Origin: Shewanella yunxiaonensis
Lineage (GTDB): Bacteria; Pseudomonadota; Gammaproteobacteria; Enterobacterales; Shewanellaceae
NCBI RefSeq assembly: GCF_018223345.1
Contig: NZ_CP073587.1
Span: forward strand, 2,143,001 to 2,207,000
Reading direction: 5' to 3'
Length of the DNA stretch: 64,000 bases
A model generated the notes under the pieces. It made no database searches, was not told where the DNA came from, and worked only from the letters and a program-made list of their open reading frames with translations. The position numbers were made by a program, and so were the translations under genes. Below are positions 1 through 13,957 of this stretch, piece after piece (within the stretch, counting starts at the first letter, position 1; every line of letters starts with the position of its first letter).

Positions 1-1
1 A

Positions 2-436
2 AATCACGCATTTGCTGATGTTGTCGCCGGCTGCGCTATGCCGCGTAAGGGACAGGATGGCACCTGGATCACCGGGGAAATCCGACTTGCCTACCAAGAG
101 CTACATCAAATGGGGCGAGCACACTCATTTGAAGTCTGGCAAGGTGAACGATTGATTGGCGGATTATATGGACTGGACGTGGGCCAGGTATTTTGCGGCG
201 AGTCGATGTTTCATCGGGAAACAAACGCCTCAAAAGCGGCATTTATCGCATTGCACCAACATGCTCTCGCAAAAGGTTACAAGTTGATCGACGCCCAGGT
301 GATGAATCCACATCTGTCTTCTTTGGGAGCCAAGTCGATTGAGCGCAAACAGTTTTTGGAGCTGCTTTACCGTTACCGTGATGGAGAAGCAATGCCCGGA
401 AGCTGGGCAGCAAGTGAGGTCAATCTTGAACTCTGA
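2..436 (+). CDS. aat: Leucyl/phenylalanyl-tRNA--protein transferase, C-terminal part (cut by window edge)
   Basis: This is the last 144 residues of Aat, which transfers Leu or Phe from tRNA to N-terminal Arg or Lys of proteins and so marks them for ClpS-ClpA-ClpP. The reading frame is open from base 2; an internal ATG at 38 is not the start, because the codons before it (ending GCA before MPRKG) continue the family sequence. Visible family motifs are [17 protein letters not shown] and GESMF followed by NASKAA. The stop at 434-436 overlaps the start of bpt by 11 bases, so the two are co-translated. Only the 5' part is missing, because of the window boundary. Confidence 0.95.
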   Translation, partial: NHAFADVVAGCAMPRKGQDGTWITGEIRLAYQELHQMGRAHSFEVWQGERLIGGLYGLDVGQVFCGESMFHRETNASKAAFIALHQHALAKGYKLIDAQVMNPHLSSLGAKSIERKQFLELLYRYRDGEAMPGSWAASEVNLEL

Positions 437-1160
437 GCCGCAGACAGTTGCTGTAGGCATTACCCCCCCCTTCAGCTGCAGTTACTTCGCTGAACGCCAA
501 GAACAGTTAATTGTTATCCAACAGGAACTGTTACAACTGCCGTTATACGAGCGACTACTCGCCATGGGATTTCGTCGTAGTGGTGAAGCGGTGTACCGTC
601 CGCATTGTCCGGGATGTCAGGCTTGCCAGTCGTTACGTATCCCATTAGCAGATTTCAAGCCATCTCAACGCCAGAAACGCACACTGGCGCATAATCAGGA
701 TTTAGACGTCCGGATTACCGACAGCTACCAGGATGCACACTATGCGCTATATGACCGCTACATTCGCACTCGTCATCAGGATGGCAGCATGTATCCGCCG
801 AGTCTGGAACAGTATCAGCATTTTCTGAGCAGTCAGTGGTTACAGCCGCGATTTATAGAACTCTTGCTCCATGGGCAGTTAGTCGGCGTCGCAGTCACGG
901 ATGTTTTACCCAACAGTCTGTCGGCCGTTTACAGTTATTTTGATCCGGATATGGAGAAGCGTTCGCTTGGCAGTATGATGATCCTCACTCAGTGCCGCTT
1001 GGCACAAGAGTGGCGTAAACAGTACCTTTATTTGGGATATCAGATAGATAATCATCCGAAGATGGATTACAAACGGCTATATCGCCCCTATGAAATCTTA
1101 ACGGAACAAGGCTGGGAAAAAAGCGATTGTCTGGCCTCTCACCCTTTACACACTCGGTAA
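426..1160 (+). CDS. bpt: Aspartate/glutamate leucyltransferase
   Basis: Bpt (also called Ate) transfers leucine to proteins with N-terminal Asp or Glu, the second bacterial N-end-rule modification. The product has the cysteine-rich start FSCSY and [11 protein letters not shown], typical of the N-terminal domain of arginyl/leucyl transferases, then the C-terminal domain with YSYFDPD, YLGYQI and [12 protein letters not shown] chose the TTG at 426 (244 aa) because it gives the family N-terminus, and a GAGG ribosome-binding site lies about seven bases upstream inside aat. The longer ATG starts at 339 and 381 would add residues unlike the family. It overlaps aat and precedes infA, with clpA and clpS opposite: one protein-turnover neighbourhood. 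Confidence 0.93.
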   Translation: MNSEPQTVAVGITPPFSCSYFAERQEQLIVIQQELLQLPLYERLLAMGFRRSGEAVYRPHCPGCQACQSLRIPLADFKPSQRQKRTLAHNQDLDVRITDSYQDAHYALYDRYIRTRHQDGSMYPPSLEQYQHFLSSQWLQPRFIELLLHGQLVGVAVTDVLPNSLSAVYSYFDPDMEKRSLGSMMILTQCRLAQEWRKQYLYLGYQIDNHPKMDYKRLYRPYEILTEQGWEKSDCLASHPLHTR

Positions 1161-1200
1161 TTTGCGGCATGATACGGCGGTTTTTTACCTACCAGGCTAA

Positions 1201-1434
<234 letters not shown>

Positions 1435-1532
1435 TCATCTTCTTCATCGACGACCTGGCACTATAGCTTGGCTATATGTGTTACTGGCAGGTGTTTTCCT
1501 GCGATTGCCTGAAGTACCGGATTTTCGTAAAA

Positions 1533-1557
1533 AAATGGCTGCTAAAAGCAGCCATTT
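1533..1557 (-). terminator. Rho-independent terminator of clpA
   Basis: A perfect 10-bp stem (AAATGGCTGC with GCAGCCATTT) and a 5-base loop lies between the convergent infA and clpA genes. On the reverse strand the stem runs into a T tract, so it best serves clpA; it may also stop infA transcripts. Confidence 0.85.
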
Positions 1558-1575
1558 GCATTAATGCGTTAGAGG

Positions 1576-3834
1576 TTATGAAACCTTTTCTAATTCATCA
1601 ATTTGAATATCGAGTTCCCCATCTTTGACATCCACTCTAGCAACGCCACCGGCCTCGAGTTTGCCAAACAGGATCTCATCAGCCAAAGGCCGTTTAAGCA
1701 GATCTTTGACAACTCGCGCCATAGGTCTGGCGCCCATGGATTTGTCATAGCCCTTTTCAGCCAACAGCGTCCGCGCTTCATCACTAACTTCCAGCGTAAC
1801 GCCCTTCTGATCCAGCTGTGCCTGTAGTTCTACCAAGAACTTATCGACCACCTTCGCAATAATGGTCATATCCAGACTGTTGAACCAGATAATGGCGTCC
1901 AAACGGTTACGGAACTCAGGTGAAAAGATACGATTGATTTCTGACATCGCATCAGAGCTGTGATCCTGCTGTTTAAAACCAATAGACTTACGCACGGTTT
2001 CCTGAACCCCGGCGTTGGTTGTCATCACCAGCGTAACATGGCGGAAGTCTGCTTTACGTCCATTGTTATCAGTCAGTGTGCCGTGATCCATTACCTGCAA
2101 CAACAAGTTATAGATATCCGGGTGGGCCTTTTCGATTTCATCCAGCAATACCACGCAATGAGGATTCTTGATAACGGCATCGGTCAATAGTCCCCCTTGG
2201 TCAAAGCCAACATATCCTGGCGGAGCACCAATTAAGCGAGAGACAGTATGACTTTCCATGTACTCGGACATGTCAAAACGTACCAACTGCAAGCCAAGGC
2301 ATTGTGCCAACTGATTAGTAACTTCGGTTTTACCCACGCCAGTAGGGCCGGCGAACAAGAAACTACCAACAGGCCGATTTTCGTTGCCTAAACCACTACG
2401 CGCCAGTCGAATGGACGCGCTCAGGCTTTCGATGGCTTTATCCTGACCAAATACCACCATCTTCAAATTACGCTCAAGGTTTTTGAGCATATCTTTTTCG
2501 GTGGATGATACAGATTTTTCTGGAATCCGCGCCATCTTAGCAATAACCGCTTCAATCTCCAGTTCACCAATGGTTTTCTTGCGCCGACTCTGGGGCATCA
2601 TCGCCATACGGGCACCCGCTTCGTCGATCACATCAATCGCCTTGTCTGGCAGATGCCGATCGTTGATATGGCGATCCGACAATCTCGCAGCGCTAGCCAG
2701 TGCGGCATGTGTATAGCGCACGTTGTGGTGCTGTTCGTAACGAGACTTCAGACCTTCGAGGATCTTGGTGGTTTCGTCCACACTTGGTTCAACAATGTCC
2801 ACTTTCTGAAAGCGGCGCGCTAATGCCCGATCCTTTTCAAAAATACTCTGATATTCCTGGAAAGTGGTGGAGCCCATACAGCGCAAACTGCCTGAAGACA
2901 ATAAGGGCTTCAGCAGATTAGAAGCATCCATTACGCCACCAGACGCCGCTCCCGCACCAATAATGGTGTGAATTTCATCGATGAACAGAATAGCATTTTG
3001 ATCAGACGTCAGTTCCTTTAATAAGTTCTTGAATCTTTTCTCAAAATCACCACGATATTTAGTGCCTGCCAGCAGTGCACCCATGTCCAAAGAATAGACA
3101 GTTGCGTCCTTGATAATTTCCGGAACTGCATTGTTGACAATTCGATAAGCTAAACCTTCAGCAATGGCGGTTTTACCAACCCCTGCTTCACCCACCAGCA
3201 GTGGATTGTTTTTACGACGCCGACAGAGGATCTGAATTGAACGTTCAATCTCGTTATCACGTCCAATAAGCGGATCAATTTTGCCTTGCTGCGCCAGTTC
3301 ATTGAGGTTGCTGGAAAACTGTGACAGCATGCTGCGTTCTTCTGGGGCATCAGCCTGCTCTTCCACATTTTCCTGGGCAGGACTGTTGTCACTCTCTTCG
3401 TTTTTGGCAACACCATGAGAGATATAATTCACAACGTCCAGCCGCGTCACGTCATATCGACGCAGCAGGTAGACCGCTTGTGATTCTTGCTCACTGAAAA
3501 TTGCTACCAGGACGTTAGCACCGGTCACTTCATTACGGCCAGAGGACTGCACGTGAAATACCGCGCGCTGCAATACCCGTTGGAAACCGAGCGTTGGCTG
3601 GGTTTCACGATCGTCTGCAGGGTCGGTAATAACCGGGGTAGTTTGCGCGATAAACGCGGCCACATCTTCCCGTAACTTTTCAATATTGGCACCACAGGCC
3701 AACAGCGCATCCCGAGCTGCGGGGTTATCGATAAGTGCCAACAACAGATGTTCTACGGTCATATATTCATGCCGTGCATCCCTGGCTTGCTGAAACGCCA
3801 GGTTCAAGGTCACTTCCAAATCTTTGTTCAGCAT
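1576..3834 (-). CDS. clpA: ATP-dependent Clp protease ATP-binding subunit ClpA
   Basis: ClpA is the AAA+ unfoldase that feeds substrates into ClpP. The 752-residue product has the N-terminal Clp repeat domain (about 1-145), a first ATPase module with GEAGVGKT near residue 215 and FIDEIHT, and a second with GPTGVGKT near 496 and LLDEIEKAH. An IGF tripeptide near residue 610 fits the ClpP docking loop. I chose the ATG at 3834 over a GTG at 3840: an AGGGGG ribosome-binding site sits five bases before it, and the family starts MLN. It lies directly after clpS on the same strand, so adaptor and unfoldase are co-transcribed. Confidence 0.97.
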   Translation of the reverse strand: MLNKDLEVTLNLAFQQARDARHEYMTVEHLLLALIDNPAARDALLACGANIEKLREDVAAFIAQTTPVITDPADDRETQPTLGFQRVLQRAVFHVQSSGRNEVTGANVLVAIFSEQESQAVYLLRRYDVTRLDVVNYISHGVAKNEESDNSPAQENVEEQADAPEERSMLSQFSSNLNELAQQGKIDPLIGRDNEIERSIQILCRRRKNNPLLVGEAGVGKTAIAEGLAYRIVNNAVPEIIKDATVYSLDMGALLAGTKYRGDFEKRFKNLLKELTSDQNAILFIDEIHTIIGAGAASGGVMDASNLLKPLLSSGSLRCMGSTTFQEYQSIFEKDRALARRFQKVDIVEPSVDETTKILEGLKSRYEQHHNVRYTHAALASAARLSDRHINDRHLPDKAIDVIDEAGARMAMMPQSRRKKTIGELEIEAVIAKMARIPEKSVSSTEKDMLKNLERNLKMVVFGQDKAIESLSASIRLARSGLGNENRPVGSFLFAGPTGVGKTEVTNQLAQCLGLQLVRFDMSEYMESHTVSRLIGAPPGYVGFDQGGLLTDAVIKNPHCVVLLDEIEKAHPDIYNLLLQVMDHGTLTDNNGRKADFRHVTLVMTTNAGVQETVRKSIGFKQQDHSSDAMSEINRIFSPEFRNRLDAIIWFNSLDMTIIAKVVDKFLVELQAQLDQKGVTLEVSDEARTLLAEKGYDKSMGARPMARVVKDLLKRPLADEILFGKLEAGGVARVDVKDGELDIQIDELEKVS

Positions 3835-3865
3835 ACGCACCCCCTAACCACAGTGATAAGCTTAT

Positions 3866-4174
3866 TTACGCTTTCTCTAACGAACACAGTAACGGATGTT
3901 GGTTTTGCCTGGCAAATTGATTTACCTGAGCCACTTTGGTTTCGGCAATCCCGAACGGATACAGTCCACATACTGCTTTACCCTGATGGTGCACCATCAA
4001 CATCAGATCGGTAGCCTCCTGTTCATTTTTACCGAAAAACAACTGGATAACTTCTACAACGAAGTCCATCGGCGTGTAATCGTCGTTATTCAAAATTACT
4101 TTATACATTGGAGGTGGTTGCAGCTCCTGCGCGATACTGCTTTCCAACTGCTCAATTTGACCGCTTTTACTCAT
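3866..4174 (-). CDS. clpS: ATP-dependent Clp protease adaptor ClpS
   Basis: ClpS recognises N-degron residues (Leu, Phe, Trp, Tyr) and hands the proteins to ClpA. The 102-residue product has a flexible N-terminal tail, then the conserved [14 protein letters not shown] segment that forms the N-degron pocket, and the [13 protein letters not shown] region. It sits 31 bases before clpA on the same strand. Aat and Bpt, which create these N-degrons, are encoded just beyond clpA. Confidence 0.97.
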   Translation of the reverse strand: MSKSGQIEQLESSIAQELQPPPMYKVILNNDDYTPMDFVVEVIQLFFGKNEQEATDLMLMVHHQGKAVCGLYPFGIAETKVAQVNQFARQNQHPLLCSLEKA

Positions 4175-4527
4175 GCTTAAATACTAGCCTCTGTCCACTG
4201 ACCTTACCAAATAACTGGGGCAGTGACGTGCTTGAAAAATAAATTTGATCTTGCTCTCACTATAACGCGCTTCTGACAAAATTGTCTAAGCCCATTAGTA
4301 AACAAATATGGTCAACCACGACCGCATTCAATCCCTGATATCAATACAATAGTGTATGTCATCGCGACATAGTTTAAAGTTTGACCGATTCCATTGTTGA
4401 TTTTTTGTTAATTTAACGCTTGACTTCCCATGCAACTGCTTACATCCTGTACAGCGAGTGGTGAGCAGTCAGCTCAATTTTGTGCTGATTGTTTGAGTGG
4501 GATGCAGACATAGAAGGAAGTAGATGT
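4175..4527. other. Divergent intergenic region between clpS and cspD
   Basis: This 353-base AT-rich gap holds no credible gene. It must carry the promoters for clpS-clpA (reverse) and cspD (forward). A TATAGT-like -10 for clpS lies near 4258-4263, but its -35 is weak. An inverted repeat, TATGTC and GACATA separated by five bases (4355-4371), could be an operator. A TTGACT hexamer near 4420 may be a cspD -35, with no clear -10. Confidence 0.6.
4355..4371. repeat. Short inverted repeat between clpS and cspD
   Basis: Six-base arms TATGTC and GACATA flank the spacer ATCGC in the divergent promoter region. The symmetry suits a dimeric regulator, but the arms are short and no known consensus is matched. 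Confidence 0.3.
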
Positions 4528-4734
4528 ATGGCAAGCGGAACTGTTAAGTGGTTCAACAACGCCAAGGGATTCGGGTTTATCTGCCCTGATGAAGGTGGTG
4601 AAGACGTATTCGCGCACTATTCAACCATTGACATGGATGGTTATCGCACATTAAAAGCTGGCCAGCCAGTTGAATTTGAGGTTGAGAAAGGTCCAAAAGG
4701 CATGCATGCCTCGTCCATTTCTCCCGTCAAATAA
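4528..4734 (+). CDS. cspD: Cold-shock-like protein CspD
   Basis: A 68-residue single cold-shock domain (OB-fold) nucleic-acid binding protein. The RNP1-type motif KGFGFI and RNP2-type VFAHY are present. The form with [17 protein letters not shown] and the position beside clpS identify the CspD type, which in E. coli is a stationary-phase inhibitor of replication rather than a true cold-shock chaperone. The start is the ATG at 4528, after an AAGGAAG ribosome-binding site; the longer frame from 4489 adds 13 unrelated residues. Confidence 0.93.
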   Translation: MASGTVKWFNNAKGFGFICPDEGGEDVFAHYSTIDMDGYRTLKAGQPVEFEVEKGPKGMHASSISPVK

Positions 4735-4754
4735 CGAAATAAAAATTATAAAGT

Positions 4755-4780
4755 AAAGGCGGGTTAACCCCGCCTTTTAT
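4755..4780 (+). terminator. Rho-independent terminator after cspD
   Basis: GGCGGG pairs with CCCGCC around a short loop, with an A run before and TTTTATTTT after. It lies between the convergent cspD and icd and can act in both directions. Confidence 0.8.
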
Positions 4781-4839
4781 TTTAGCTATTGTTGCTAGGC
4801 CCGCGACTGCGACTCACACCGCAGTCGTTCAATACAACC

Positions 4840-7131
<2,292 letters not shown>

Positions 7132-7334
7132 TTACCAATAAAATGCCTTTCTATCAATAAATCCGACAAGCGGTTCGACTCACCAAAAACGGGTCTTAGA
7201 TCACATTTTGGCGAACATCATAGAGCATTCTGCACAAGATTCAAATTCCGTAAGCAGCTTCAATCCTTAGACGATTGTCGCAGGTATGTTAAGATCTGCG
7301 TCATAGTACACCTCCTGAGTTACCCGCTAGCACA

Positions 7335-8021
7335 ATGAAACCCCGTGACCGTCGTTCGCCGTCTTCTATCAATAGTGTACGTCCAACTACCTCAAGCGCC
7401 TCAAGCAAACACCACCGAGAGATTAAAGCGGCGCTTTCGCTCGAGGACACCAAGGTTTTATTGTTCAACAAACCGTTTGACGTGTTGTGCCAGTTTACCG
7501 ATGAAGGTGGTCGTAAAACCTTAAAAGACTTTATAGATGCACCGGGCGTATATGCTGCCGGAAGGTTAGATCGCGACAGTGAGGGCCTTTTGTTACTCAC
7601 CAACAATGGCAAGTTGCAAGCAAAACTGACCGCACCGCAACGCCATACCTTCAAAACCTATTGGGTACAGGTTGAAGGCGACGTGAGTGAAATAGCACTG
7701 GAACAATTACGCCAGGGCGTTGAATTAAAAGATGGTATGACACTGCCCGCCCAAGTTAGAAGAATTGAGCCGCCAGTAATATGGCAACGCATACCGCCTA
7801 TACGCGAACGTAAATCAGTTGCAGATTGCTGGCTGGAAATAAAAATCCGCGAAGGCCGTAATCGCCAGGTTCGCCGCATGACTGCGCATGTTGGTTACCC
7901 TACGCTACGGCTAATCCGCTACGCCATTGGCAATTACTCGCTCGATATCAATGGTCAACGCCTGGCAAACGGAACTTATCTGGAATTGACACCACAGCAG
8001 ATTGAGGCACTTTGGCAATGA
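7335..8021 (+). CDS. rluE: 23S rRNA pseudouridine synthase, RluE type
   Basis: A 228-residue RsuA-family pseudouridine synthase. RluE in E. coli modifies U2457 of 23S rRNA. The catalytic motif [13 protein letters not shown] is clear, with the Asp as nucleophile, and the second core motif [10 protein letters not shown] near the end is also present. The S4 domain found in RsuA and RluB is absent, which is normal for RluE. The first 35 residues are basic and low in complexity. The order icd, rluE, nudJ, mnmA, hflD, purB is the same as in E. coli, which supports the name. Its stop overlaps the nudJ start in an ATGA. Confidence 0.92.
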   Translation: MKPRDRRSPSSINSVRPTTSSASSKHHREIKAALSLEDTKVLLFNKPFDVLCQFTDEGGRKTLKDFIDAPGVYAAGRLDRDSEGLLLLTNNGKLQAKLTAPQRHTFKTYWVQVEGDVSEIALEQLRQGVELKDGMTLPAQVRRIEPPVIWQRIPPIRERKSVADCWLEIKIREGRNRQVRRMTAHVGYPTLRLIRYAIGNYSLDINGQRLANGTYLELTPQQIEALWQ

Positions 8022-8515
8022 GTAATATTGCAGTCAGGGACAAAGTCAGATACCGGCCTAATGTAACGGTTGCCTGTGTTATCGAGGCCGAAAACAAATT
8101 TCTGATGGTAGAAGAATGGATTAATGGCGAGCAAAAATTTAACCAGCCTGCAGGACACTTAGAGGCCGGAGAAAGTCTTACCATGGCCTGCGCCCGGGAA
8201 ATTATTGAAGAAACCGGTTTAGCGCTGCAACCACAGCAATTACTGCGCATAGATCAGTACAATGCCAATGCCGAACTAGCATTTCTGCGCTTCACTTTCT
8301 GCTGCCAACTGCCCGCATGTCACAGTGCAGCCCCGCAAGATGCCGACATCACGGCAACACACTGGCTTAGTTTTGACGAGATTTGCGCCTTGGGGAGTAA
8401 GCTACGTAGTCCGTTGGTCGCCGAAGTGATCCGCAGTTATCGCCAAGGACCGCGTTATGACCTGGAATTGTTAAATTGGCAATTCCTGGCATTAGCAGGT
8501 GGCGTTAAGCCGTGA
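8018..8515 (+). CDS. nudJ: Nudix hydrolase, NudJ type
   Basis: A 165-residue Nudix enzyme. E. coli NudJ removes phosphate from nucleoside di- and triphosphates and from the thiamin precursor HMP-PP. The full Nudix box is present, from GHLEAGE to REIIEETGL (about residues 46-68). I start it at the ATG at 8018, which overlaps the rluE stop codon (ATGA) and suggests translational coupling; an ATG two codons earlier is possible. It stands between rluE and mnmA, as in E. coli. Confidence 0.9.
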   Translation: MSNIAVRDKVRYRPNVTVACVIEAENKFLMVEEWINGEQKFNQPAGHLEAGESLTMACAREIIEETGLALQPQQLLRIDQYNANAELAFLRFTFCCQLPACHSAAPQDADITATHWLSFDEICALGSKLRSPLVAEVIRSYRQGPRYDLELLNWQFLALAGGVKP

Positions 8516-8661
8516 TAGAATACGCGACCAATTATCCGGGTTAACTGTTGCCAGATTGCCATCAACTCATTGAGCGGCAAGCAGCTTTCCATTGCTACTT
8601 TAATTATGTGGTGACAGCAAACAACTTAACCCTGTCGATGTTTAACGGTGAACCAGGTTTT

Positions 8662-9777
8662 ATGACATTTATCGATCCCAATCCTTCTGCAAAAAAGGTT
8701 ATCGTCGGCATGTCCGGTGGCGTTGACTCCTCGGTATCAGCTTACTTGCTGAAACAGCAGGGATACCAAGTGGAAGGACTCTTTATGAAAAACTGGGAAG
8801 AGGACGATGATACCGAGTATTGCTCAGCAGCAGCGGATCTGCAGGACGCTCAGGCAGTATGTGACAAATTAGGGATCAAACTGCATACCGTCAACTTTGC
8901 GGCTGAATATTGGGACAACGTCTTCGAGTATTTTCTGGAAGAATACAAAGCCGGACGCACCCCTAACCCAGACATCATGTGTAACAAGGAAATTAAATTT
9001 AAAGCTTTCCTTGATTTTGCTGACGACATTCTCGATGCCGATTACATTGCCATGGGCCATTATGTGCGCCGTGGCGAGCTTAACGGTAAAACCACATTAC
9101 TGCGTGGTGCAGATAGTAATAAAGACCAGAGCTATTTCCTTTACACCCTAGGTCACGAGCAGCTTTCTCGTAGCCTGTTCCCTGTCGGTGATATTGAGAA
9201 GCCTCGAGTACGGGAAATAGCCAAAGAACTGGGGCTGGTAACGGCAGATAAAAAAGACAGTACCGGGATCTGTTTTATCGGCGAACGTAAATTCAGTGAA
9301 TTTCTCAGTCGTTATCTGCCAGCACAACCCGGCAATATTGAAACGGTCGAAGGTGAAATCATCGGCCAACATCAGGGACTGATGTACCATACATTGGGCC
9401 AACGTAAAGGTTTGGGTATCGGTGGTACCAAAGACGGCAATGAAGAGCCATGGTATACCGTTGATAAAGATCTTGAACGTAATGTTTTAGTAGTAGCCCA
9501 GGGACATCATCACCCACGCTTGATGTCTGATGGACTCATCGCGCATCAATTACATTGGGTGGATCATCTGGGTCCCGTTGACGGGCAACAACTCACGGTA
9601 AAAACCCGTTATCGTCAACCGGACATCGGTTGCCGGGTTCACTATAATGGCAAAGATGAAATAAGAGTGATCTTCGACAATCCCGTTGCAGCTGTCACCC
9701 CTGGACAATCAGCGGTATTCTACAATGGTGAAATCTGCCTCGGTGGCGGCATCATAGATAGTCTGATAAGAGAGTAA
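8662..9777 (+). CDS. mnmA: tRNA-specific 2-thiouridylase MnmA
   Basis: MnmA puts sulfur on U34 of the tRNAs for Lys, Glu and Gln, taking it from the IscS-Tus relay. The PP-loop GMSGGVDSS is near the N-terminus. The catalytic cysteine lies in [11 protein letters not shown], and the second, persulfide cysteine in [12 protein letters not shown]. The frame is open from 8548, but I chose the ATG at 8662 (371 aa): it gives the family length and leaves only a short lead before [10 protein letters not shown]. An ATG at 8638 is the alternative. It is followed after three bases by hflD. Confidence 0.94.
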   Translation: MTFIDPNPSAKKVIVGMSGGVDSSVSAYLLKQQGYQVEGLFMKNWEEDDDTEYCSAAADLQDAQAVCDKLGIKLHTVNFAAEYWDNVFEYFLEEYKAGRTPNPDIMCNKEIKFKAFLDFADDILDADYIAMGHYVRRGELNGKTTLLRGADSNKDQSYFLYTLGHEQLSRSLFPVGDIEKPRVREIAKELGLVTADKKDSTGICFIGERKFSEFLSRYLPAQPGNIETVEGEIIGQHQGLMYHTLGQRKGLGIGGTKDGNEEPWYTVDKDLERNVLVVAQGHHHPRLMSDGLIAHQLHWVDHLGPVDGQQLTVKTRYRQPDIGCRVHYNGKDEIRVIFDNPVAAVTPGQSAVFYNGEICLGGGIIDSLIRE

Positions 9778-9780
9778 TCA

Positions 9781-11795
<2,015 letters not shown>

Positions 11796-11813
11796 ATCGC
11801 CACAAACTTTCAC

Positions 11814-11841
11814 AGGCGGTACCTCGTGTGCCGCCTTTTTT
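11814..11841 (+). terminator. Rho-independent terminator after purB
   Basis: AGGCGG and CCGCCT form a stem around a loop of about 11 bases, followed by a run of six T. It lies 18 bases after the purB stop. Confidence 0.8.
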
Positions 11842-11859
11842 CATTCGGACAGGCAAATC

Positions 11860-12999
11860 ATGTATCAACTCACCATAGATAAAGACAAATTTCTGAAGGA
11901 AATCTGGCAACAAAAGCCGGTCATTTTCCGTCAGGCATTCAAAGATTTTGCCGATCCAATCGCGGCAGATGAATTAGCTGGATTGGCGTGTGAGGAGGAA
12001 GTTGCTTCCCGCGTAGTCGTCACCCAGGACAAGGGTAAAAACTGGCAGGTGATCAATGGACCATTTGAAGATTATGACCAATATGGTGAGGAAAACTGGC
12101 AGTTGCTGGTACAAGCTATCAATCATTGGTATCCAGACTGCCAGCCATTAGTTGAAGCGTTTCGCTTTCTGCCAGACTGGCGTTTTGACGACCTGATGGC
12201 TTCGTTTGCTACACCTGGTGGTGGTGTCGGTCCACACATCGATCAATATGATGTTTTTATTATCCAAGGTGAGGGTCGCCGTCGCTGGACCGTTGGCGAT
12301 ATTGGCAGTTATCAACAACGCGGAGGCGTCACTACCTCGCCACTGATTGAAAATTTTGAACCAATTATCGACGAAATCCTTGAACCGGGCGATATGTTGT
12401 ATATTCCACCAGGATTTCCGCATCAAGGATCCACGTTGACGCTGGCCATGTCTTATTCCATCGGCTTTCGAGCACCCAGTCAGCAAGAGTTGCTGTCATC
12501 AATGGCCGATTACCTGATTGACTGTAACCAGGGACAGCAACGATATACGTCAACATCAGAACCATCACAACCTGGTATGGTGCCACTGGCACAACAGCAA
12601 GGGCTGATGACGTTGTTGACCGCGTTAGCACAAGCGCCTGAAACCTACCAAGCCATGTTAGGAAAACTGCTGAGTCAAAACCGCTTTGAGCTGGATATCT
12701 GTGAGGCCGAGCGCATTGATGCTGAGGAACTACAACAGGCATTACAGGATGGTGCGGTGATCAGCCGTATCGGTGGTCTGAAAGTGCTGCTGTTAGAGAA
12801 TGATGCAGCAGATCGACTGTTCATTAACGGTGATAGTTTTGATTTTGCGGCTGAAGACCGAGACTACGCTGAAATTCTGGCAAACCACACCAGCATCGAT
12901 AGCGAAATCGCCCTGGCGATGTTGCAGCGAAATAGCATCAACGCATTACTGCTGAAACTACTGGAGTTGGGTTACTGTTACCTGGCAGAAGCTGAGTAA
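11860..12999 (+). CDS. roxA: Ribosomal protein uL16 arginine hydroxylase (RoxA/YcfD)
   Basis: A 379-residue JmjC/cupin 2-oxoglutarate- and iron-dependent oxygenase. YcfD of E. coli hydroxylates Arg81 of ribosomal protein L16. The iron ligands are visible: H126 and D128 in GPHIDQYD and H188 in PPGFPHQG. The C-terminal part, about residues 210-379, fits the dimerisation and winged-helix regions of the family. It begins 64 bases after purB, beyond a terminator, so it probably has its own promoter. Confidence 0.93.
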   Translation: MYQLTIDKDKFLKEIWQQKPVIFRQAFKDFADPIAADELAGLACEEEVASRVVVTQDKGKNWQVINGPFEDYDQYGEENWQLLVQAINHWYPDCQPLVEAFRFLPDWRFDDLMASFATPGGGVGPHIDQYDVFIIQGEGRRRWTVGDIGSYQQRGGVTTSPLIENFEPIIDEILEPGDMLYIPPGFPHQGSTLTLAMSYSIGFRAPSQQELLSSMADYLIDCNQGQQRYTSTSEPSQPGMVPLAQQQGLMTLLTALAQAPETYQAMLGKLLSQNRFELDICEAERIDAEELQQALQDGAVISRIGGLKVLLLENDAADRLFINGDSFDFAAEDRDYAEILANHTSIDSEIALAMLQRNSINALLLKLLELGYCYLAEAE

Positions 13000-13027
13000 C
13001 TCGTTATCTATTTATGGTTTTACGCAT

Positions 13028-13055
13028 AAAAAAGCTGCCCTTGGGCAGCTTTTTT
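13028..13055 (+). terminator. Bidirectional terminator between roxA and the peroxiredoxin gene
   Basis: A perfect stem AAAAAAGCTGCCC/GGGCAGCTTTTTT with a two-base central gap (so a slightly larger real loop) serves the convergent genes on both sides. Confidence 0.88.
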
Positions 13056-13074
13056 ATTAATAACAATTACACCA

Positions 13075-13680
13075 TTACAGCTTATCGGCATTTTCGGACA
13101 GGTATGCAGCAACGCCTTCTGGGTTGTCTTTCATACCTTTTTCGCCTTTCTGCCAACCGGCAGGGCAAACTTCACCATATTCTTCGTGGAACTGCAGCGC
13201 ATCAATCATACGCAGCATTTCATCGACGTTACGTCCCAACGGTAAATCATTCACTACCTGATGACGTACGATGCCTTCCTTATCGATCAGGAATGAACCA
13301 CGGAAAGCGACACCCGCTTCTGGATGTTCAACATCATAAGCTTTACAGATCTCATGACGAACGTCAGCAACCAAGGTGTATTTCACTGGGCCGATACCGC
13401 CCTGATTTACAGGGGTGTTACGCCAGGCGTTGTGGGTAAACTGAGAGTCGATGGAAACACCAATAACTTCAACGCCACGTTTCTTGAACTCGTCCAGACG
13501 GTGATCGAAGGCGATCAATTCAGATGGACATACAAAAGTGAAGTCCATGGGGTAGAAAAACACTACTGCGGGTTTTCCTTTGATTGCGGCGGTCAGGTTG
13601 AAGCTGTCAACAATTTCACCGGTTCCCAGTACTGCAGCTGCAGTAAAATCAGGGGCCGGACGGCTTACTAATACGCCCAT
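13075..13680 (-). CDS. Typical 2-Cys peroxiredoxin (AhpC/Prx1 type)
   Basis: A 201-residue thiol peroxidase that reduces hydrogen peroxide and organic peroxides. The peroxidatic cysteine lies in FTFVCPSE and the resolving cysteine in GEVCPAGW. A GGIGP motif matches the loop tied to hyperoxidation sensitivity, but the C-terminus has YL rather than YF. The start is the ATG at 13680, behind a GGAGG ribosome-binding site six bases away; the frame extends to 13737 without a better start. It is a single gene, with roxA converging and an antiporter divergent from it. Confidence 0.93.
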   Translation of the reverse strand: MGVLVSRPAPDFTAAAVLGTGEIVDSFNLTAAIKGKPAVVFFYPMDFTFVCPSELIAFDHRLDEFKKRGVEVIGVSIDSQFTHNAWRNTPVNQGGIGPVKYTLVADVRHEICKAYDVEHPEAGVAFRGSFLIDKEGIVRHQVVNDLPLGRNVDEMLRMIDALQFHEEYGEVCPAGWQKGEKGMKDNPEGVAAYLSENADKL

Positions 13681-13957
13681 TATATTTCCTCCATCTATGG
13701 ATTGAGTAGTGACTTGCAAATCTGGTTTAACTAACAAGCATTATAAAACCTGCCGGTTAACTCACAACCTATTTATGATCGATATCACCTTTTTCAAGGG
13801 CTAGCGCCTTGATTTGATTAAATATCATCCAAATAGCCAATTTTTCGCAGAATTAATAGAAAATCTACGACAAATTTAACCAATTTGTTACCGGATGCTT
13901 TACAGCAACGCTGCAGTTCCAGACAATGGCTTTTTCACAAAAATAATAATCCTTTCT

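Noticed and set aside
1435..1532. Serine tRNA gene expected after infA by comparison with E. coli
   Set aside because: No tRNA-like acceptor, D or T arm can be folded from the sequence between infA and the terminator.
13774..13789. CRP-like site upstream of the antiporter and peroxiredoxin genes
   Set aside because: TATGA-TCGATA-TCACC matches only about 8 of 10 core bases and is asymmetric; too weak to list.
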